A stretch of DNA of 64,000 bases from Anaerolineales bacterium. GTDB taxonomy: Bacteria > Chloroflexota > Anaerolineae > Anaerolineales > UBA6663. The first letter of the stretch is position 1; each line of letters begins with the position of its first letter. The position numbers and the translations under genes were made by a program. Positions 8,199 through 18,667 of this stretch are shown one piece after another. The DNA lies in the NCBI GenBank assembly GCA_020850595.1, contig JADZEK010000131.1, positions 1-64,000 on the forward strand, read 5' to 3'. The notes below the pieces were generated by a model, which saw only the letters and a list, made by a program, of their open reading frames with translations, searched no databases and was not told the origin of the DNA.

Positions 8199-10816
8199 CC
8201 GCGACCAAATGGACTGACCTCGAAACAGCCGCTATCTTTCCGCAGCTTGAAGAAGTGATCGTGGGGCTGCCCGATTTAGATTTACTCTCAATTGATATCA
8301 ACACCGGCGCCGAACCGCCCGCCGCCGACTCCGCCGCCGCCCCCGAATCGCAGCCGGCCGTCCCCAACCAACTCGCCATCCTGCCGTTGCGCGGCGTGGT
8401 CGTCTATCCCCTCACCGCCGTGCCGCTCACCGTCGGCCAGCCCCGCTCCGTCAAGCTGGTTGACGAAGCCGCCGCCGGCCAGCGCATCATCGGCCTGGTC
8501 GCCTCCACCAACCCCGAGCTAGAGACACCCGCCCCCGCCGACCTGTACCGCGTGGGCACGGCCGCCGTCGTGCATCGCCTGTTCCGCGCCCCCGACGGCA
8601 CCATCCGCCTGCTGGTGCAGGGCCTGGCCCGCTTTCGCCTGGTCGAGTTTGTCCAAGAAGAACCCTACCTCAAAGCCACCATCGAGCTGGCCCCCGAGAC
8701 CGTCGCCACCCCCGAGAACAACCTGGAAGTCGAAGCCCTCATGCGCAACTTGGGCGACCAGTTCCAGAAGCTGGGCGAGCTTGTGCCCTCCATGCCCGCC
8801 GAACTGCTCACTGCCACGCTCAGCATTGAAGACCCGCGCCAGTTCGTCTACACCATCGCCACCTACCAGCGCATGGACCTGGCCGACGCCCAAAACCTCC
8901 TCGAGCGCGACTCGGTCGTCGAAAAGCTCCACCGCCTGCTGACCCTCCTCACCAAAGAAGTCGAAGTGCTGGAACTCGGCCGCAAGATTCAGACCGAAGC
9001 CCAGTCGGAGATGGAGAAAGTCCAGCGCGACTACTTCCTGCGCGAGCAGATGAAAGCCATCCAGCGCGAGCTGGGTGAGGGCGACGAACAGTCGGTCGAA
9101 ATCGAAGCCTTCCGCCAGAAGATCGCCGAAAGCGGCCTGAGCGAAGAAGCCGCCCGCGAAGCCGGCCACGAGCTAGACCGCCTCGCCAAGCTGCCCACCG
9201 CCGCCGCCGAGTATGGCGTCATCCGCACCTACCTCGATTGGCTTACCGGCCTGCCCTGGAACCGCCTCACCGAAGACAACCTGGACGTGCAGCACGCCCG
9301 CCAGGTGCTGGACGAAGACCACTTCGACCTGGAAGACATCAAGGAGCGCATCCTCGAATACCTGGCGGTGCGCAAGCTGCGCTTTGAGCGCAAAGACGCG
9401 CCCCCGCCCGCCGACGGCGCCGCCCCCGCCGTAGACTACATCCGCAGTGAGCGCGAAGGCGCCATCCTGTGCTTCGTCGGCCCGCCCGGCGTCGGCAAGA
9501 CCTCCCTCGGCCAGTCCATCGCCCGCGCCCTGGGCCGCAAGTTCATCCGCATGTCGCTCGGCGGCGTCCGCGACGAGGCCGAAATCCGCGGCCACCGCCG
9601 TACCTACATCGGCGCGCTGCCCGGCCGCCTCATCCAGGCCCTGCGCCGGGCCGACACCAAGAACCCCGTCATCATGCTCGACGAGGTGGACAAGCTTGGC
9701 ATGGACTACCGCGGCGACCCCTCCTCGGCCCTGCTCGAAGTGCTCGACCCCGAACAGAACCGCGAGTTCCGCGATCACTACCTCGACGTGGCCTTCGATT
9801 TGTCGCAGGTCATGTTCATCACCACCGCCAACCAACTCGAACCCATCCCCGGCCCGCTGCGCGACCGCATGGAAATCCTCATGCTCTCGGGCTACACCGA
9901 AGGCGAGAAGCTCCAAATCGCCCGTAACTACCTCATCCCGCGCCAGATCAAGGAAAACGGCCTGCGCCCCGGCGAGATCACCTTCAGCGACGAGGCCCTG
10001 CAAACGCTGGTGCGCAACTACACCCGCGAAGCCGGCGTCCGCAGCCTAGAGCGCCAGCTCGGCGCCGTCTGCCGCAAAGTCGTCACGCGCATCGCCGAAG
10101 GCCGCACCGAGCCGGTGGAGATTGACCGCGCCCGCGTGCTCGAGTTCTTGGGCAAGCCCGAATACTTCTACACCGAGGAAGTGGCCGAGCGCACCTCCGT
10201 GCCCGGCGTCGCCACCGCTTTGGCGTATACTCCCGTCGGGGGCGACATCATGTTCATCGAGGCCACGCAGATGCCGGGCAGCAAAGGGTTCCAGGTGACG
10301 GGCCAACTTGGGGAGATCATGCAGGAATCAGCCCGCGCCGCGCTGTCCTACGTCCGTGCCAACGCGCCCGCCCTGGGCATCAAGGCCGATTTCTTCGCCA
10401 AGCACGACATCCACCTGCACGTGCCCGCCGGGGCCACACCCAAAGACGGCCCCAGCGCGGGCGTCACCATGGCCACCGCCCTCGCCAGCCTGATGACCGG
10501 CCGCCCCGTGCGCCCCGAAGTCGGCATGACCGGCGAGATCACCTTGCGCGGCCAGGTGCTGCCCATTGGCGGCCTCAAAGAAAAGGTGCTCGCCGCCCAC
10601 CGCGCCGGGCTGCGCACCGTCATCATTCCCAAGCGCAACGAAAAAGACCTGGACGACGTGCCGGCCGAAGTGCGCGCCCAAATGAAATTCGTGTTGGCCG
10701 ACCGCGTCGAAGATGTGTTGGCGGCGGCGCTGGAAAAGCGCCCGGTGAGCAACGGTCGGCGGCGGGCGCCCCAGGCCGCCGCCCCGCGCCGCCTCAAGCC
10801 GCGCGCCAAGCGCTAG
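8195..10816 (+). CDS. lon: ATP-dependent protease Lon
   Basis: 873 residues with all Lon parts. The N-terminal LON substrate-binding domain starts with [15 protein letters not shown] near residue 57 and is followed by a long helical region. The AAA+ module has Walker [10 protein letters not shown] near 428 and Walker B IMLDEVDK near 492. The C-terminal S16 protease domain has the catalytic Ser in PKDGPSAG (about residue 754) and Lys in [11 protein letters not shown] (about 797). An Ala/Pro-rich insert of about 50 residues follows the start before the LON domain, and the C-terminus is Arg/Lys-rich. It degrades misfolded and regulatory proteins in the cytosol and is coupled to Hsp20 upstream. 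Confidence 0.96.
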   Translation: MTATKWTDLETAAIFPQLEEVIVGLPDLDLLSIDINTGAEPPAADSAAAPESQPAVPNQLAILPLRGVVVYPLTAVPLTVGQPRSVKLVDEAAAGQRIIGLVASTNPELETPAPADLYRVGTAAVVHRLFRAPDGTIRLLVQGLARFRLVEFVQEEPYLKATIELAPETVATPENNLEVEALMRNLGDQFQKLGELVPSMPAELLTATLSIEDPRQFVYTIATYQRMDLADAQNLLERDSVVEKLHRLLTLLTKEVEVLELGRKIQTEAQSEMEKVQRDYFLREQMKAIQRELGEGDEQSVEIEAFRQKIAESGLSEEAAREAGHELDRLAKLPTAAAEYGVIRTYLDWLTGLPWNRLTEDNLDVQHARQVLDEDHFDLEDIKERILEYLAVRKLRFERKDAPPPADGAAPAVDYIRSEREGAILCFVGPPGVGKTSLGQSIARALGRKFIRMSLGGVRDEAEIRGHRRTYIGALPGRLIQALRRADTKNPVIMLDEVDKLGMDYRGDPSSALLEVLDPEQNREFRDHYLDVAFDLSQVMFITTANQLEPIPGPLRDRMEILMLSGYTEGEKLQIARNYLIPRQIKENGLRPGEITFSDEALQTLVRNYTREAGVRSLERQLGAVCRKVVTRIAEGRTEPVEIDRARVLEFLGKPEYFYTEEVAERTSVPGVATALAYTPVGGDIMFIEATQMPGSKGFQVTGQLGEIMQESARAALSYVRANAPALGIKADFFAKHDIHLHVPAGATPKDGPSAGVTMATALASLMTGRPVRPEVGMTGEITLRGQVLPIGGLKEKVLAAHRAGLRTVIIPKRNEKDLDDVPAEVRAQMKFVLADRVEDVLAAALEKRPVSNGRRRAPQAAAPRRLKPRAKR

Positions 10817-10827
10817 GGGAGGCCGCT

Positions 10828-11184
10828 GTGGCCAAAAAAGTCCTGGTCGTGGATGACGACCGCACCATGAACACGCTCCTCAAGACCCTTCTGGAGCTAG
10901 ACGGCTTCGCGGTGGTCATGGCCTCCCGCGGCGAAGTGGTCCTGCCGCTGGCCCTGGAAGAACGGCCCGACGCCGTGCTCATGGACGTGCGCATCGCCGA
11001 AGCGGATGGCCTCGACTTGTTGCGCCAGATGCGCCGCCACCCCGAATTGAATACCCTGCCGGTCATCATGTGCTCGGGCATGGACCTGGAGCAGGAAAGC
11101 CTCATTGCCGGCGCGGATGCCTTCATCCTCAAACCGTATCCTCCCGAACAATTGACCTCTACCTTGAAGAAAGTCCTTGTGTGA
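10828..11184 (+). CDS. single-domain response regulator
   Basis: 118 residues, only a CheY-like receiver. The acidic pocket is DDD (9-11), the phosphoacceptor Asp is D53 in LMDVR, the Ser/Thr switch position is S83, and the conserved Lys is K102 in ILKPY. There is no output domain, so it must act by protein-protein contact. Start GTG at 10828 after GGGGAGG, 11 nt behind Lon. Its stop overlaps the GTG of the PHP-domain gene (11181-11184), so its partner may be that protein or an unlinked histidine kinase; no kinase is in the window. Confidence 0.88.
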   Translation: MAKKVLVVDDDRTMNTLLKTLLELDGFAVVMASRGEVVLPLALEERPDAVLMDVRIAEADGLDLLRQMRRHPELNTLPVIMCSGMDLEQESLIAGADAFILKPYPPEQLTSTLKKVLV

Positions 11185-13370
11185 CACGCAACCCTGCTAA
11201 CCCCAAGCCGCGCCGCTCAGGCAACCCGGCCTGGCGCGCCATGGATCTGCATCTCCATACCCCGGCCTCCAGCGACTACCAGGAGCCGAACGTTACCTAC
11301 CTCGACATTCTCCAGACCGCCGAGAAGCGCGGCCTGGACATCATTGCCTTCACCGACCACAACACCGTGGCCGGCTACGGCCGCCTGCGCGATGAGATCG
11401 AAGAACTAGAGTTGCTCGAGCGCCGTGGCCGCCTCCTGCCCGAAGAACTCAAACGTCTGAACGAATATCGCCGCCTCATGGGCAAGATCCTCGTCCTGCC
11501 CGGCTTCGAGTTCACCGCCACCTTCGGCTTTCACATCCTCGGCCTCTTCTCGCCCGAAACTCCCCTGCGCGACCTGGAGCACCTGCTGCTCTCGCTCAAC
11601 GTGCCGAGTGATCAGCTCGACAAAGGCTCCGTCACCGTCGGCGCCAGCAGCGACGTCCTCACCGCCTACCGGCTCATCTCGGAAGGCGGCGGCCTGGCCA
11701 TCGCCGCGCACGTCAACTCGACCAACGGCGTCGCCATGCGCGGCTTCGGCTTCGGCGGTCAGACCAAGATCGCCTTCACCCAAGACCCGCACCTGGCCGC
11801 GCTCGAAGTGACCGACCTCGACCAGAAAGGCCGCCGCACCACCGCCGCCTTCTTCAGCGGCAGCAAGCCCGAATATCCGCGCCGCATGCACTGCGTCATG
11901 GGTTCCGACGCCCACCGCCTCCACCGCGACCCCAACAACGCCAAGAACTTCGGCGTAGGCGACCGCCCCACCGACGTGCTCATTGACGAAGTCAGCTTCG
12001 ACGCCCTGCGCGCCCTGTTCCAGGGCAGCGACTTTGCCCGCATCCGCCCGCACACCGGCGGCGGCGCGGTCGCGGCCGAGTTCGACATCGTGCAGCAGGC
12101 CCGCGAGGAAGGCGCCAGCATCGTCCTCGACTTCCACGAAGCCGCCACCCAGCGCGGCGGCAAGCTCTACCAGGTGCTGGCCGATGTCTGCGCCATGGCC
12201 AACACCAACGGCGGCCTGCTCTACATCGGCGTCAGCGGCGACCCCAAGCAGCCCCCCGTCGGCCTGCCCGACGCCGACCAGACCGTGCGCGAATTGCGCG
12301 CCGCCCTCAACCGCATGTTGACCCCCCAATTGGATTGCACGGTGGATGTGCAGACCACCCGCGGCCGCAAGGTGGTGCGCGTGCTCGTGCCGCGCGGCGC
12401 CGACGTGCCCTACGCCGTCGAAGAGAGCAAAATCTACGTCCGCGAAGAAGCCGAGACCTCCCTGGCCGTGCGCGACGAGATTGTGCAGCTCGTGCTGCGC
12501 GCCCACGGCGCCGCGCCCGCCGAGGCCGCCGCCGAGCCGTCGCCCGCCGCTGTGCCCGAAGCCCCGCCGCCCGTTCCCGCCCTTCCGCCGTCTACCCCGG
12601 CCGATTCGCGCCGCCGCGCAGGCCGCGGCCAGCCGTCACCGCGCCAGCCGCAAGAACTGCCGGCCGCCGCCGCCGACCCCAACGGCCTCAACCCGCCCAA
12701 GACCGGCGTGGAGATCGTCATGACCGACGCCCGCGACGGCGTGCATTACCACGCCATGCGCGACCTGCGCAACAACAGCGTCGTCAAGGGCGTCACCCGC
12801 GCCTCTGCCCGCAAGCTCTGGCACTACGCCATCTCGGCCAAGGAAAACGGCGAGCTTGATCTCGACCAGGTAGCCTGGTTGGGCGATATCGGCCTGTGGC
12901 GCAAGTCCCTCAAGAGCGGCACAGTCCGCTACGACCTGGTGCAGCGCCGTGGCCAGGAATTGCGCGTATTCTACGGCGTCACCGAAGACGGCCTGCATAG
13001 CGGCTGGCGGCGGCTGATCGAGGCCTACGAAGCCGGCACACTCGGCCCCGTCGCGGGCGAAGCCGAAGCCGCTGCCCCGGCCGTGGTGGTCGAAACCGTG
13101 CCCGCCCTGCCCGAGCCGGAGGAGGAAGCCGCCGGCCCGTTGCCGGCTGCGCCCTCGGAGGATCCGAACGCCGCGGCCGAGCCAGTGGCCGAGCCCCAAG
13201 CCGCTCCCACCGAGGCCGAGGCCCCCGCGCCCAAGCGCCGTTCGCGCGCCGGCGTGAGCCGCAAGACGGCCAAGACCGCCGCCAAGAAGACCGCCACCAA
13301 AAAGACGGCCGCCAAGAAGACCGCCGCCAAGACCACCCGTCGCCGCGCCGCCGCCGGTGACGACGACTAG
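11181..13370 (+). CDS. PHP-domain protein with AlbA_2/Schlafen-like domain and histone-like tail
   Basis: 729 residues from the GTG at 11181. Residues ~20-290 are a PHP phosphoesterase domain: MDLHLHTP (H24, H26), FTDHNT, then a GSDAHRLH block, the usual metal ligands. Residues ~295-430 match the AlbA_2/divergent-AAA (Schlafen-like) nucleic-acid-binding fold, with [12 protein letters not shown] and a C-terminal [10 protein letters not shown] segment. A Pro/Ala linker follows, then an unassigned domain (~500-620, with a [13 protein letters not shown] segment). The last ~45 residues are repeats of [10 protein letters not shown] type ending in TTRRR, resembling histone H1 tails. A nucleic-acid phosphoesterase or signalling nuclease is plausible; the actual substrate is unknown. 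Confidence 0.75.
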   Translation: MTRNPANPKPRRSGNPAWRAMDLHLHTPASSDYQEPNVTYLDILQTAEKRGLDIIAFTDHNTVAGYGRLRDEIEELELLERRGRLLPEELKRLNEYRRLMGKILVLPGFEFTATFGFHILGLFSPETPLRDLEHLLLSLNVPSDQLDKGSVTVGASSDVLTAYRLISEGGGLAIAAHVNSTNGVAMRGFGFGGQTKIAFTQDPHLAALEVTDLDQKGRRTTAAFFSGSKPEYPRRMHCVMGSDAHRLHRDPNNAKNFGVGDRPTDVLIDEVSFDALRALFQGSDFARIRPHTGGGAVAAEFDIVQQAREEGASIVLDFHEAATQRGGKLYQVLADVCAMANTNGGLLYIGVSGDPKQPPVGLPDADQTVRELRAALNRMLTPQLDCTVDVQTTRGRKVVRVLVPRGADVPYAVEESKIYVREEAETSLAVRDEIVQLVLRAHGAAPAEAAAEPSPAAVPEAPPPVPALPPSTPADSRRRAGRGQPSPRQPQELPAAAADPNGLNPPKTGVEIVMTDARDGVHYHAMRDLRNNSVVKGVTRASARKLWHYAISAKENGELDLDQVAWLGDIGLWRKSLKSGTVRYDLVQRRGQELRVFYGVTEDGLHSGWRRLIEAYEAGTLGPVAGEAEAAAPAVVVETVPALPEPEEEAAGPLPAAPSEDPNAAAEPVAEPQAAPTEAEAPAPKRRSRAGVSRKTAKTAAKKTATKKTAAKKTAAKTTRRRAAAGDDD

Positions 13371-13397
13371 GGCCGCCCGACATCGCTTCGCCTTGCC

Positions 13398-13425
13398 GCG
13401 GCCCAGGCGCGCCTGCCTGGGCCGC
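13398..13425 (+). terminator. hairpin between the PHP gene and GNAT gene
   Basis: GCGGCCCAGGC (13398-13408) and GCCTGGGCCGC (13415-13425) form a perfect 11-bp stem with a 6-nt loop, 27 nt after the PHP stop. The tail is TGTGTTCC, not a clean T run, so it is a terminator candidate of the weak-tail kind. Confidence 0.55.
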
Positions 13426-13438
13426 TGTGTTCCCGGCC

Positions 13439-13867
13439 ATGCCCCTCATCCGCGCCTTCGACCTGGAGCGTGACTACGCCGCCGTGCTGGCCGTCTGGCG
13501 CGCCGCTGAGCCGGGTGTGCACGTCGGCCGGTCCGACTCGCCCGAGGCGCTGCGCCTCAAGCTCACCCGCGACCCCCACCTGTTCCTCGTGGCCGAAGAC
13601 GCGGGCCGCCTCGTCGGCGTCGTGCTCGGCGGATTTGACGGGCGGCGGGGGCTGGTGTATCACCTCGCCGTAGACCCGGCGGCGCGCGGCCAGGGCCTCG
13701 GCTCGGCGCTCATGGACGAGTTAGAGCGCCGCCTGCGCGCGCTCGGCTGCGTCAAAGGCTACCTGCTGGTCGTGCCCGAGAACCAGGCCGTCCTCGACTG
13801 GTACGCCCGCCGCGGCTGGAACGTGATGAACGTGCACGTCCTGGGCAAAGACCTGGATCAAGCCTAG
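13439..13867 (+). CDS. GNAT-family N-acetyltransferase
   Basis: 142 residues with a compact GNAT fold. The acetyl-CoA pyrophosphate loop is seen in LAVDPAARGQGLGSALM, followed by the C-terminal PENQAVLDWYARRGW segment that packs against the cofactor. The acceptor (protein N-terminus, amine or small molecule) cannot be predicted. ATG at 13439 is preferred; a GTG 12 nt earlier in the same frame is possible. A MogA gene follows 11 nt later. Confidence 0.85.
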   Translation: MPLIRAFDLERDYAAVLAVWRAAEPGVHVGRSDSPEALRLKLTRDPHLFLVAEDAGRLVGVVLGGFDGRRGLVYHLAVDPAARGQGLGSALMDELERRLRALGCVKGYLLVVPENQAVLDWYARRGWNVMNVHVLGKDLDQA

Positions 13868-13878
13868 GCGGATACCCT

Positions 13879-14379
13879 ATGCGCATCGGCATCCTCACCG
13901 TCTCCGACCGTTCCTCGCGCGGCGAACGCCCCGATGAATCCGGCCCGCTGATCGCGGCCTTCGTCGCCGAGCGGCTGGCCTCAGACGTTGCCAAGTCAGC
14001 CATCGTCCCCGACGAAATCGGCGCTATCAGCCTCGTGCTGCGCGCCTGGGCCGACGCCGACGACCTGGACGTAGTCTTCACCACCGGTGGCACCGGCTTC
14101 GCCCCGCGTGACGTGACCCCCGAGGCCACCCGCGCCGTCATCACCCGCGAAGCGCCGGGGCTGGCCGAGGCCATGCGCGCCGCCTCGCTCGCTGTGACCC
14201 CGCACGCCATGCTCTCGCGGGCCGTCTGCGGCATCCGCGGCCGCACCCTCATCATCAACCTGCCGGGCAGTCCCAAGGCCGTGCGCGAAAATTTAGCCAC
14301 GCTCCTCCCCGTCCTGCCTCACGCCGTGCAGCTCCTGCGCGACGCTCCCTCGGCCGAAGCGGGCCATCGCGCCGCCTGA
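13879..14379 (+). CDS. mog: molybdopterin adenylyltransferase (MogA/MoaB family)
   Basis: 166 residues. The MoCF signature TTGGTGFAPRDVTPEAT is clear near residue 72, and LINLPGSPKAVRE-type sequence near the end completes the binding site. The enzyme adenylates molybdopterin before molybdate insertion. This fits the molybdenum hydroxylases encoded from 43213 onward, though it is 29 kb away and flanked by unrelated genes. MoaB and MogA are hard to separate by eye; the reaction is the same in most bacteria that have only one. Confidence 0.88.
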   Translation: MRIGILTVSDRSSRGERPDESGPLIAAFVAERLASDVAKSAIVPDEIGAISLVLRAWADADDLDVVFTTGGTGFAPRDVTPEATRAVITREAPGLAEAMRAASLAVTPHAMLSRAVCGIRGRTLIINLPGSPKAVRENLATLLPVLPHAVQLLRDAPSAEAGHRAA

Positions 14380-14391
14380 CGGTCGCCCCCC

Positions 14392-16668
14392 ATGACACCC
14401 CCTCGCCTGCCGCTGTCCCGCGCCGACGCGTGGGCGCTGGCCGGCCTGCTGCTGCTGGCGCTCATCTTCTTCTGGCCCGTCACCACCGGCCTGGGCTGGC
14501 TCCCCCACGGCGGCGGCGACCTCGTTTCTTTCCTCTGGCCCACCTACTCCTACGCTGCCCAGGCGCTGCGCGCCGGTCGCCTGCCGCTCTGGAACCACAG
14601 CCTCTACTCCGGCGCGCCGCTCGTCGCCGACAACCAGTCTGGCTTGTTCTACCCCATCAACCTGCTCGTCTTCCTGCTCTGGCCGGGCCTGCCCTACCTC
14701 GCCCTCGAAGCCTTGGTGATTTTTCACGTCTGGTTGGCGGGCGCAGGCGCCTACCTGCTGTTGCGCGTGCTGCTCGCCCAGTCCGACGCGCCCGCTCCCC
14801 ACTGGGCGCGCGCCGGGGCCTGCGTCGCTGGCACAGCCTACATGTTCTCCGACGTATATGTCACCCACGTTGGCAACCTCAACATCCTTGCCGTGGCCGC
14901 CTGGCTGCCCTGGGTGCTGTTGCTGCTGGAGCACGGCCTCACCCGGCGTTCGGTGGGCTGCTGCGCCGCAGCGGGCGCGGCGTTGGGCGTAGCGGCGCTG
15001 GCCGGGCACGCCCAACTCACCCTCATCGTCGGCGCGGCGGCGGCCGCCTACGGACTGTGGCGCGTGGCCGCGGCCCTGCGTCGGCGTGACTGGCGCGCCT
15101 CGGCCCAGCTTGCGGCGCTTGGTCTGCTGGCCGTCCTCGTGGCCTTTGGCCTGGCGGCCCTCAGCCTGCTCCCGGCCCTCGAGCTAACCACCTACACCGT
15201 CCGCGCCCGCCTCGACTACGCCGTGGCGGCGGAATACTCTCTGCCCTGGCAAGGGCTGGCTGGGTTGGTCTCGCCGCTGCTCTTCGGGCGCGGGGCCGCC
15301 GCCGCCTGGGGTTCGTGGCCCCGCGTCGAGCTGGGCTACGCCGGGCTGGCAGCGCTGTTCCTGGCCGGCCTCGCGCCGCTGCGCAGCCGGCCCGGATGGC
15401 CGCGTTTCCTGCTGGCGTTAGGCCTGTTCGGCTGGCTCGTGGCGCTGGGCGCGAACACGCCTTTGCATCGCGCCCTCTACACCTTCGTTCCCGGTTTCGC
15501 CAGCTTGCGCGTGCCCGCGCGCTTCGTCCTGCTCCCCGACTTCGCGCTGGCCGGGCTGGCGGGCTATGGCCTGGCGCGCCTACCGCTGCTCCCTCGGCGG
15601 CGCGTGCTCGGCTGGGCTTTAGCGCTGGCGGCTCTGGGCGCGGCCGTGCTCTTGGGCGCGTGGCTCAGCGTGCCCGGCCACGCGGCCCATCTTCCCGAAC
15701 TGCGCGCCGCGCTCCTCACCGCCGGGCTGTTGTTGGCCGCGGCGCTGGCCCTCACCGGCCTGCGCCACCTGCGCCTCGCCCCTGCCTTCCTGGCCGCCCT
15801 CGTCGCCGCCGACGTGATGGCGCTCGGCGCGTGGGTCGAAGTGGACCGAAGCGATCCCACCCTCGGCTACGCGCATCCCGCCGTCGTCGCCTTCTTGCGC
15901 AGCCAGCCGGGACCGCTCCGCATAGACAACGCCGCGAGCGCCTGGGCGCCTGACGCCGCCGCCCGCCTCGGGCTGGAGGACATCGGCGGCGTCTCCAACC
16001 CGCTCGGCCTCGCCGCCTACGCCACCTATGCTGGGGCGGTCGGGTCGCGTGGCTCGCCGCTCTACAACTTCCTCAACGCCCAGTTTGTGCTAGCCGACAA
16101 GGGTGCGCCGCCCGGCGACGCCGGCTTCGTGCCGGTCTTCAACGAAGACCCGGCGCTGGATGTGTACTTGAACACGCGCGCCCAGCCGCGGGTGCGCCTT
16201 GTCACCGCCGTGCAGGTAGTCACCAGTGGCGAGGCCGCCTTTGGCGCGCTGCACGCCCCCGGCTTCAACCCGGAGCAAGCCGTCATCCTCGACTCCACTT
16301 CGGCAACTGTTCCGCCGCCGCCCGCCGGCCCCGCCGCCAGCGCCGCCCCCACCGTGTTCTACACGGCCTATGCCCCTGAAGCCTCCGCCGTCGTCGTGCG
16401 CACGGCGGCTCCCGCCTATCTGGTCTACAGTGAGGTCTGGTACCCCGGCTGGCGCGCCTGGGTAGATGGCGTCGAGGCGCCCATCTACCGCGCCAACTTC
16501 GCCTTCCGGGCCGTCGCTGTGCCCGTGGGTGAGCACACCATCTCCATGCGCTTTGACCCGCCTGCCTGGCGCGCGGGCCTGGCCCTCACCGCGCTCACCC
16601 TGTTGGCGCTGGCCGCCTGGGGCGCGTGGGCCTGGCGCGCCCGCCGCGCCACCCGTGAGGATAGCTAA
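14392..16668 (+). CDS. YfhO-like polytopic membrane protein
   Basis: 758 residues with about 12 transmembrane helices in the first two thirds and a soluble C-terminal part ending in another helix. The early LPLWNHSLYSGAPLVADNQSG segment, and the late YSEVWYPGWRAWVDG followed by VPVGEHTISMRF, are the hallmarks of YfhO-type GT-C-fold proteins, known in Firmicutes as needed for lipoteichoic-acid glycosylation. The donor and acceptor here are unknown; a membrane glycosyltransferase acting outside the cytoplasm is the best guess. It starts 12 nt after mog and is followed 2 nt later by an SDR gene. Confidence 0.75.
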   Translation: MTPPRLPLSRADAWALAGLLLLALIFFWPVTTGLGWLPHGGGDLVSFLWPTYSYAAQALRAGRLPLWNHSLYSGAPLVADNQSGLFYPINLLVFLLWPGLPYLALEALVIFHVWLAGAGAYLLLRVLLAQSDAPAPHWARAGACVAGTAYMFSDVYVTHVGNLNILAVAAWLPWVLLLLEHGLTRRSVGCCAAAGAALGVAALAGHAQLTLIVGAAAAAYGLWRVAAALRRRDWRASAQLAALGLLAVLVAFGLAALSLLPALELTTYTVRARLDYAVAAEYSLPWQGLAGLVSPLLFGRGAAAAWGSWPRVELGYAGLAALFLAGLAPLRSRPGWPRFLLALGLFGWLVALGANTPLHRALYTFVPGFASLRVPARFVLLPDFALAGLAGYGLARLPLLPRRRVLGWALALAALGAAVLLGAWLSVPGHAAHLPELRAALLTAGLLLAAALALTGLRHLRLAPAFLAALVAADVMALGAWVEVDRSDPTLGYAHPAVVAFLRSQPGPLRIDNAASAWAPDAAARLGLEDIGGVSNPLGLAAYATYAGAVGSRGSPLYNFLNAQFVLADKGAPPGDAGFVPVFNEDPALDVYLNTRAQPRVRLVTAVQVVTSGEAAFGALHAPGFNPEQAVILDSTSATVPPPPAGPAASAAPTVFYTAYAPEASAVVVRTAAPAYLVYSEVWYPGWRAWVDGVEAPIYRANFAFRAVAVPVGEHTISMRFDPPAWRAGLALTALTLLALAAWGAWAWRARRATREDS

Positions 16669-16670
16669 CT

Positions 16671-17510
16671 ATGCCGAAGACGATGGTCATTACCGGCTGT
16701 TCCACCGGGCTGGGCCGCGCCACGGCCCTACACTGCGCCGCGCTCGGCTGGCAGGTATGGGCTGCCGTGCGCCGCCCCGCCGACGCCGACAGCCTGCTGG
16801 CCGAAGCCGGGCCGGCCGCCGCCACCCTCACGCCCGTGCTGTGTGACATTACCAACAGCGCGCAGGTCGCGGCGCTGGCCCAGCAGGTCGGCGCGGCCAC
16901 GCCCGGCCTCGACGTGCTCGTGAACAACGCCGGCACCAGCTACCCCGGCCCGCTGGAGCTATTGCCGTTGGACGAACTGCGCGCCCAGCTCGAGATCAAC
17001 GTCGTGGCGCACCTGGGCGTCAGTCAGGCGCTCCTCCCGCTACTCAAAGCCGCCCGCGGCCTGCTCATCAACATCAGCAGCGTCGGCGGGCGCGTGGCCT
17101 ACCCGCTCAACGGCCCCTACCACATGAGCAAGTTTGCCCTGGAGGCCATGAGCGACAGCCTGCGCGTCGAGTTGGCCCCCTTCGGCGTGCGCGTGGTCGT
17201 GGTCGAGCCGGGCGCCAGCCCCACCGCCATCTGGCAGACCAGTCTGGCGCGCGGCCTGGGCAGCGCCGCCCGCGCGCGCGCCGCCGCCTACGCCCCGCTC
17301 ATCGAGTCCGTCCGCCGCGCCGCCCTGGCCGGCGCTGAGCGCGGCTTTCCCCCCGCCCAGTTCGCGCGCCTCATCCAGCGCATCGCCGCCAGCCGCCGCC
17401 CCGCGCCGCGCTATGTTATTCCCGGCCTGGTTAGTTGGATCATCTTCGCCCGCTGGCACCTGCCCGACCGCCTGTGGGATTGGGGCGTGCGCCGCGTGCT
17501 CAAGTGGTAA
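16671..17510 (+). CDS. short-chain dehydrogenase/reductase
   Basis: 279 residues of classical SDR form: the NAD(P) motif TGCSTGLG at residues 8-15, NNAG near 85, the catalytic Ser in INISSVGG, and YHMSK (Tyr/Lys) near 147. A C-terminal extension with hydrophobic stretches (YVIPGLVSWIIFARWHLPD) resembles SDRs acting on lipophilic substrates, so a lipid or retinol-like substrate is possible. It converges with the acyl-CoA dehydrogenase gene; the stops are 6 nt apart. Confidence 0.85.
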   Translation: MPKTMVITGCSTGLGRATALHCAALGWQVWAAVRRPADADSLLAEAGPAAATLTPVLCDITNSAQVAALAQQVGAATPGLDVLVNNAGTSYPGPLELLPLDELRAQLEINVVAHLGVSQALLPLLKAARGLLINISSVGGRVAYPLNGPYHMSKFALEAMSDSLRVELAPFGVRVVVVEPGASPTAIWQTSLARGLGSAARARAAAYAPLIESVRRAALAGAERGFPPAQFARLIQRIAASRRPAPRYVIPGLVSWIIFARWHLPDRLWDWGVRRVLKW

Positions 17511-17516
17511 TGGGTC

Positions 17517-18653
17517 TTACAGCTTGAGGATGTTCCGCGCGATCACCAGCCGCTGCATCTCGCTGGTGCCCTCGCCAATCGTCATCAGCCGCGCATCGCG
17601 GTAAATGCGCTCCACCGCGAACTCAGCCGAGTAGCCATACCCGCCGTGCACCTGAATGGCGTTGCGCGTCACGCGCTCGGCCATCTCGGTGGCGAATAGC
17701 TTGGCCTGCGCCGCCGCCACGGTGTAGCTCCGCCCCTGCTGCTTAAGCCACGCCGCCCGGTACACCAGCAGCCGCGCCGCCTCAATCTCCGTCGCCGCGT
17801 CTGCCAGCATGAACTGAATGGCCTGGTGTTGGGTCAGCGGCGCGCCGAACGTCCGCCGCTCGTGGGCGTACTGCGCTGCCGCCTCGTAGGCCGCCTGCGC
17901 CAGCCCGACCGCCAGCGCCCCAATCCCCACCCGCCCGCCGTCCAGCACCGCCAGTGTTTGTGCCAGCCCCTTGCCCTCCACCCCCACCAGGTTCTCCAGC
18001 GGCACGCGCACGTTGGCGTAGCTCACCGCGTGCGTCGGCGAGCCTTTCAGCCCCATCTTCTTCTCCGCCGGCCCGATCGTCAGCCCCGGCGCGTCGGTCG
18101 GCACCCCAATCAGGCTCAGCCGGTCTGCGCTGGTGCGGCACAGCGTCACAATCACGTCGGCGATGGAGGCGTTAGTCGTCCACATCTTCTCGCCGTCTAT
18201 CACCCACGCGTCGCCGTCGCGCGCGGCTCGCGTGCGCACCCCGCCGCCCAGGTCGCTGCCCGCGCCCGGCTCCGTCAGCGCCAGCGCCCCCAGCCGGCCT
18301 TGTCCGCTCGCCAGCCGCGGCAGCCAGGCCGCCTTCAGCGCCTCCGACCCAAACAGCGCCAGCGGCGCGCAGGCCAGCCCGTTGTGCGCCGCAATCGCCA
18401 GCGCCGTCGAGCCGCACGCCCAGCCCAACTCCTCAATCGCAATTGCCGCGCTCACCGCGTCCACGCCCGCGCCGCCGTACTCCTCCGGCACGTTCAGCCC
18501 CAGCAGCCCCAGCGGCCCCATCTGGCGCACCGCTTCCCAGTTGAAGCGCGCCTGCTCGTCCGTCTCACGGGCGCGCGGCTGCACCTCCCGCGCCGCGAAG
18601 TCGTGCACCGCCGCCCGCCACAACTGTTGTTCGCTGGTCAGGTCAAACTCCAT
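17517..18653 (-). CDS. acyl-CoA dehydrogenase
   Basis: 378 residues, the normal length for a soluble short/medium-chain acyl-CoA dehydrogenase. Visible are LTEPGAGSDLGG (FAD/substrate loop), WVIDGEKMWTTNA, the QAIQFMLADAATEIEAARLL helix, and the C-terminal QVHGGYGYSAEFAVERIYRDAR block with the catalytic-region Tyr/Glu arrangement. It oxidises acyl-CoA to trans-2-enoyl-CoA with FAD and passes electrons to ETF. A small unknown gene lies upstream on the same strand, 14 nt away. Confidence 0.92.
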   Translation of the reverse strand: MEFDLTSEQQLWRAAVHDFAAREVQPRARETDEQARFNWEAVRQMGPLGLLGLNVPEEYGGAGVDAVSAAIAIEELGWACGSTALAIAAHNGLACAPLALFGSEALKAAWLPRLASGQGRLGALALTEPGAGSDLGGGVRTRAARDGDAWVIDGEKMWTTNASIADVIVTLCRTSADRLSLIGVPTDAPGLTIGPAEKKMGLKGSPTHAVSYANVRVPLENLVGVEGKGLAQTLAVLDGGRVGIGALAVGLAQAAYEAAAQYAHERRTFGAPLTQHQAIQFMLADAATEIEAARLLVYRAAWLKQQGRSYTVAAAQAKLFATEMAERVTRNAIQVHGGYGYSAEFAVERIYRDARLMTIGEGTSEMQRLVIARNILKL

Positions 18654-18667
18654 GCCGCCTCGCTTCC

